From contig NZ_QOCW01000022.1 in assembly GCF_003318295.1 (NCBI RefSeq), positions 1-64,000 on the forward strand: a stretch of 64,000 nt of DNA, read 5' to 3'. The stretch is from Bacillus taeanensis. GTDB lineage: Bacteria; Bacillota; Bacilli; Bacillales; UBA6769. The notes beneath the pieces are model-generated. The model saw only the letters and a list, made by a program, of their open reading frames with translations. It made no database searches and had not been told where the DNA came from. The position numbers and the translations under genes are program-made. Of this stretch, positions 63,281-64,000 are shown in pieces (the stretch's first letter is position 1; every line of letters starts with the position of its first letter).

Positions 63281-64000
63281 TTTGGTTTGATAAAGAAGTA
63301 GGGTTAGCTAAGGTGACTGGTCGTAATCATGTGTTAAGGAAGGTTTATCGTCTATTATTACTTTTACGAAATGGAGAGTTTGCTGCATTCCTGTTCAAGA
63401 AAATTACGCTTTTTTCATCACTTTATTCGCTGAGTGAATTAATTAAACGGAAATTCTGCCAATTACATTTATAGTAGCAGAAACATATTATTTTATCAAT
63501 CTATTTTTACCAATTAATTCATAAAATTAAACGGTGAAATTTCGGCTGTGGTAATGATCTTATTCTATGTTTTCCCTATAATTATTTAAAGGTAATGATT
63601 GTAAAACAACAAACAGTCCCCGTTTAAATAACAGGGACTGTTTGTTCCTATGTAAGGAGGAATCTTAAAATTGTTTAGTAGATTTCCAATTCGTCCTTAG
63701 ATACAGGGAAGGGGTTTATGCTATAGTATTCGAAGCAAATCCTTCATTAACTGAGCGTGACATAAGGCTCAATATAACGTTAAAAATGAAAAAGAATTTG
63801 TAAGATAAACGCTATATTAATTCCTTTCTTTGATGTTGCTAATCAATTAAGATTTGCATAGGGCTTGCAAATTTAGAGATTTAGAAACTTTAATCATTGT
63901 TATAGCATTTCCAATGTACTGACTGACATATTTTTTGCATATTCTTATATAAGAGATCTATTAAACTATTATTTCTACATAAAATTAAAAATGAGATGTT
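63281..64000. other. Gene-free right end of window
   Basis: No convincing coding frame. An AACAAACAGTCCC / GGGACTGTTTGTT stem at 63608-63646, with a T-rich minus-strand tail, may terminate a minus-strand transcript from beyond the window. Short protein-like fragments in 63650-63950 could not be assigned. Confidence 0.4.
63426..63438. promoter_or_regulatory. Degenerate ROK operator, site 4
   Basis: TTCGCTGAGTGAA keeps the TTC...GAA half-sites. The bases beyond it on the minus strand (AAAAAAGCGTAATTTTCTTGAA) match the leader of site 3, so this is a duplicated, decayed copy of the block. Confidence 0.4.

Overview
The window looks like a chromosomal segment of a low-GC, endospore-forming member of the Bacillaceae. 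It carries a YyaC-type sporulation protein, a KinB/PAS-type orphan sensor kinase, PrsA, an LTA synthase paralog, a YtrA-type operon and a sigma-K-like promoter. Shine-Dalgarno sequences are strong, with ATG/GTG/TTG starts. I cannot name the species. I saw no rRNA, tRNA or CRISPR array.

Layout. 0-5 kb: IS200/IS605-type remnants, a broken MEDS-domain gene, a DUF305 membrane protein, a Gfo/Idh/MocA gene with an in-frame stop, a TenA fragment, and an orphan siderophore-type N-monooxygenase. 4.5-12.5 kb: YyaC, a 2-hydroxyacid dehydrogenase, a ytrA-like regulator/ABC operon followed by an ECF sigma factor, and an LTA synthase-type protein. 12.8-24.6 kb: a MerR regulator apparently starting at ATT, a CorC-family protein with a structured leader, VTT, VOC and MFS genes, a spore-coat-like protein behind a sigma-K-like promoter, an HpaB-type monooxygenase, an SDR, a P-loop protein and a luciferase-like oxidoreductase. 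24.6-29 kb: small putative spore or envelope proteins, a vanadium-haloperoxidase-like PAP2 enzyme, a LysM/HEAT protein and a SIMPL protein. 29-37 kb: a PAS kinase split by an IS605-like element, DJ-1/PfpI, DeoR plus a decayed phosphofructokinase, an 823-aa sensor kinase, an IS6-type fragment and PrsA.

37.7-63.5 kb is a dedicated extracellular alpha-glucan locus, most likely for dextran or isomalto-glucan. It encodes two secreted GH31 enzymes, a GH66 endo-dextranase, a secreted GH27 isomaltodextranase-like enzyme with carbohydrate-binding modules, and a 2082-aa secreted protein that fuses a GH27 and a GH31 enzyme. In that protein two binding-module-like domains interrupt the first loop of the GH27 barrel. 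Regulation is visible as a ROK repressor gene, a YesMN-type two-component system paired with a lone sugar-binding lipoprotein, cre-like sites, and a 13-bp palindrome that recurs before the ROK gene, the fusion gene and (twice) the GH27 gene. A TapA-like secreted protein follows the dextranase.

Working model (inference): the GH66 enzyme cuts the polymer internally, the GH27 domains release isomaltose-type units from chain ends, and the GH31 domains hydrolyse or transfer glucose from the products. No sugar permease or intracellular glucosidase is in the window. The locus sits beside a decayed bioA relic, and many other genes here are broken, so the segment seems to have seen repeated insertion and gene loss.
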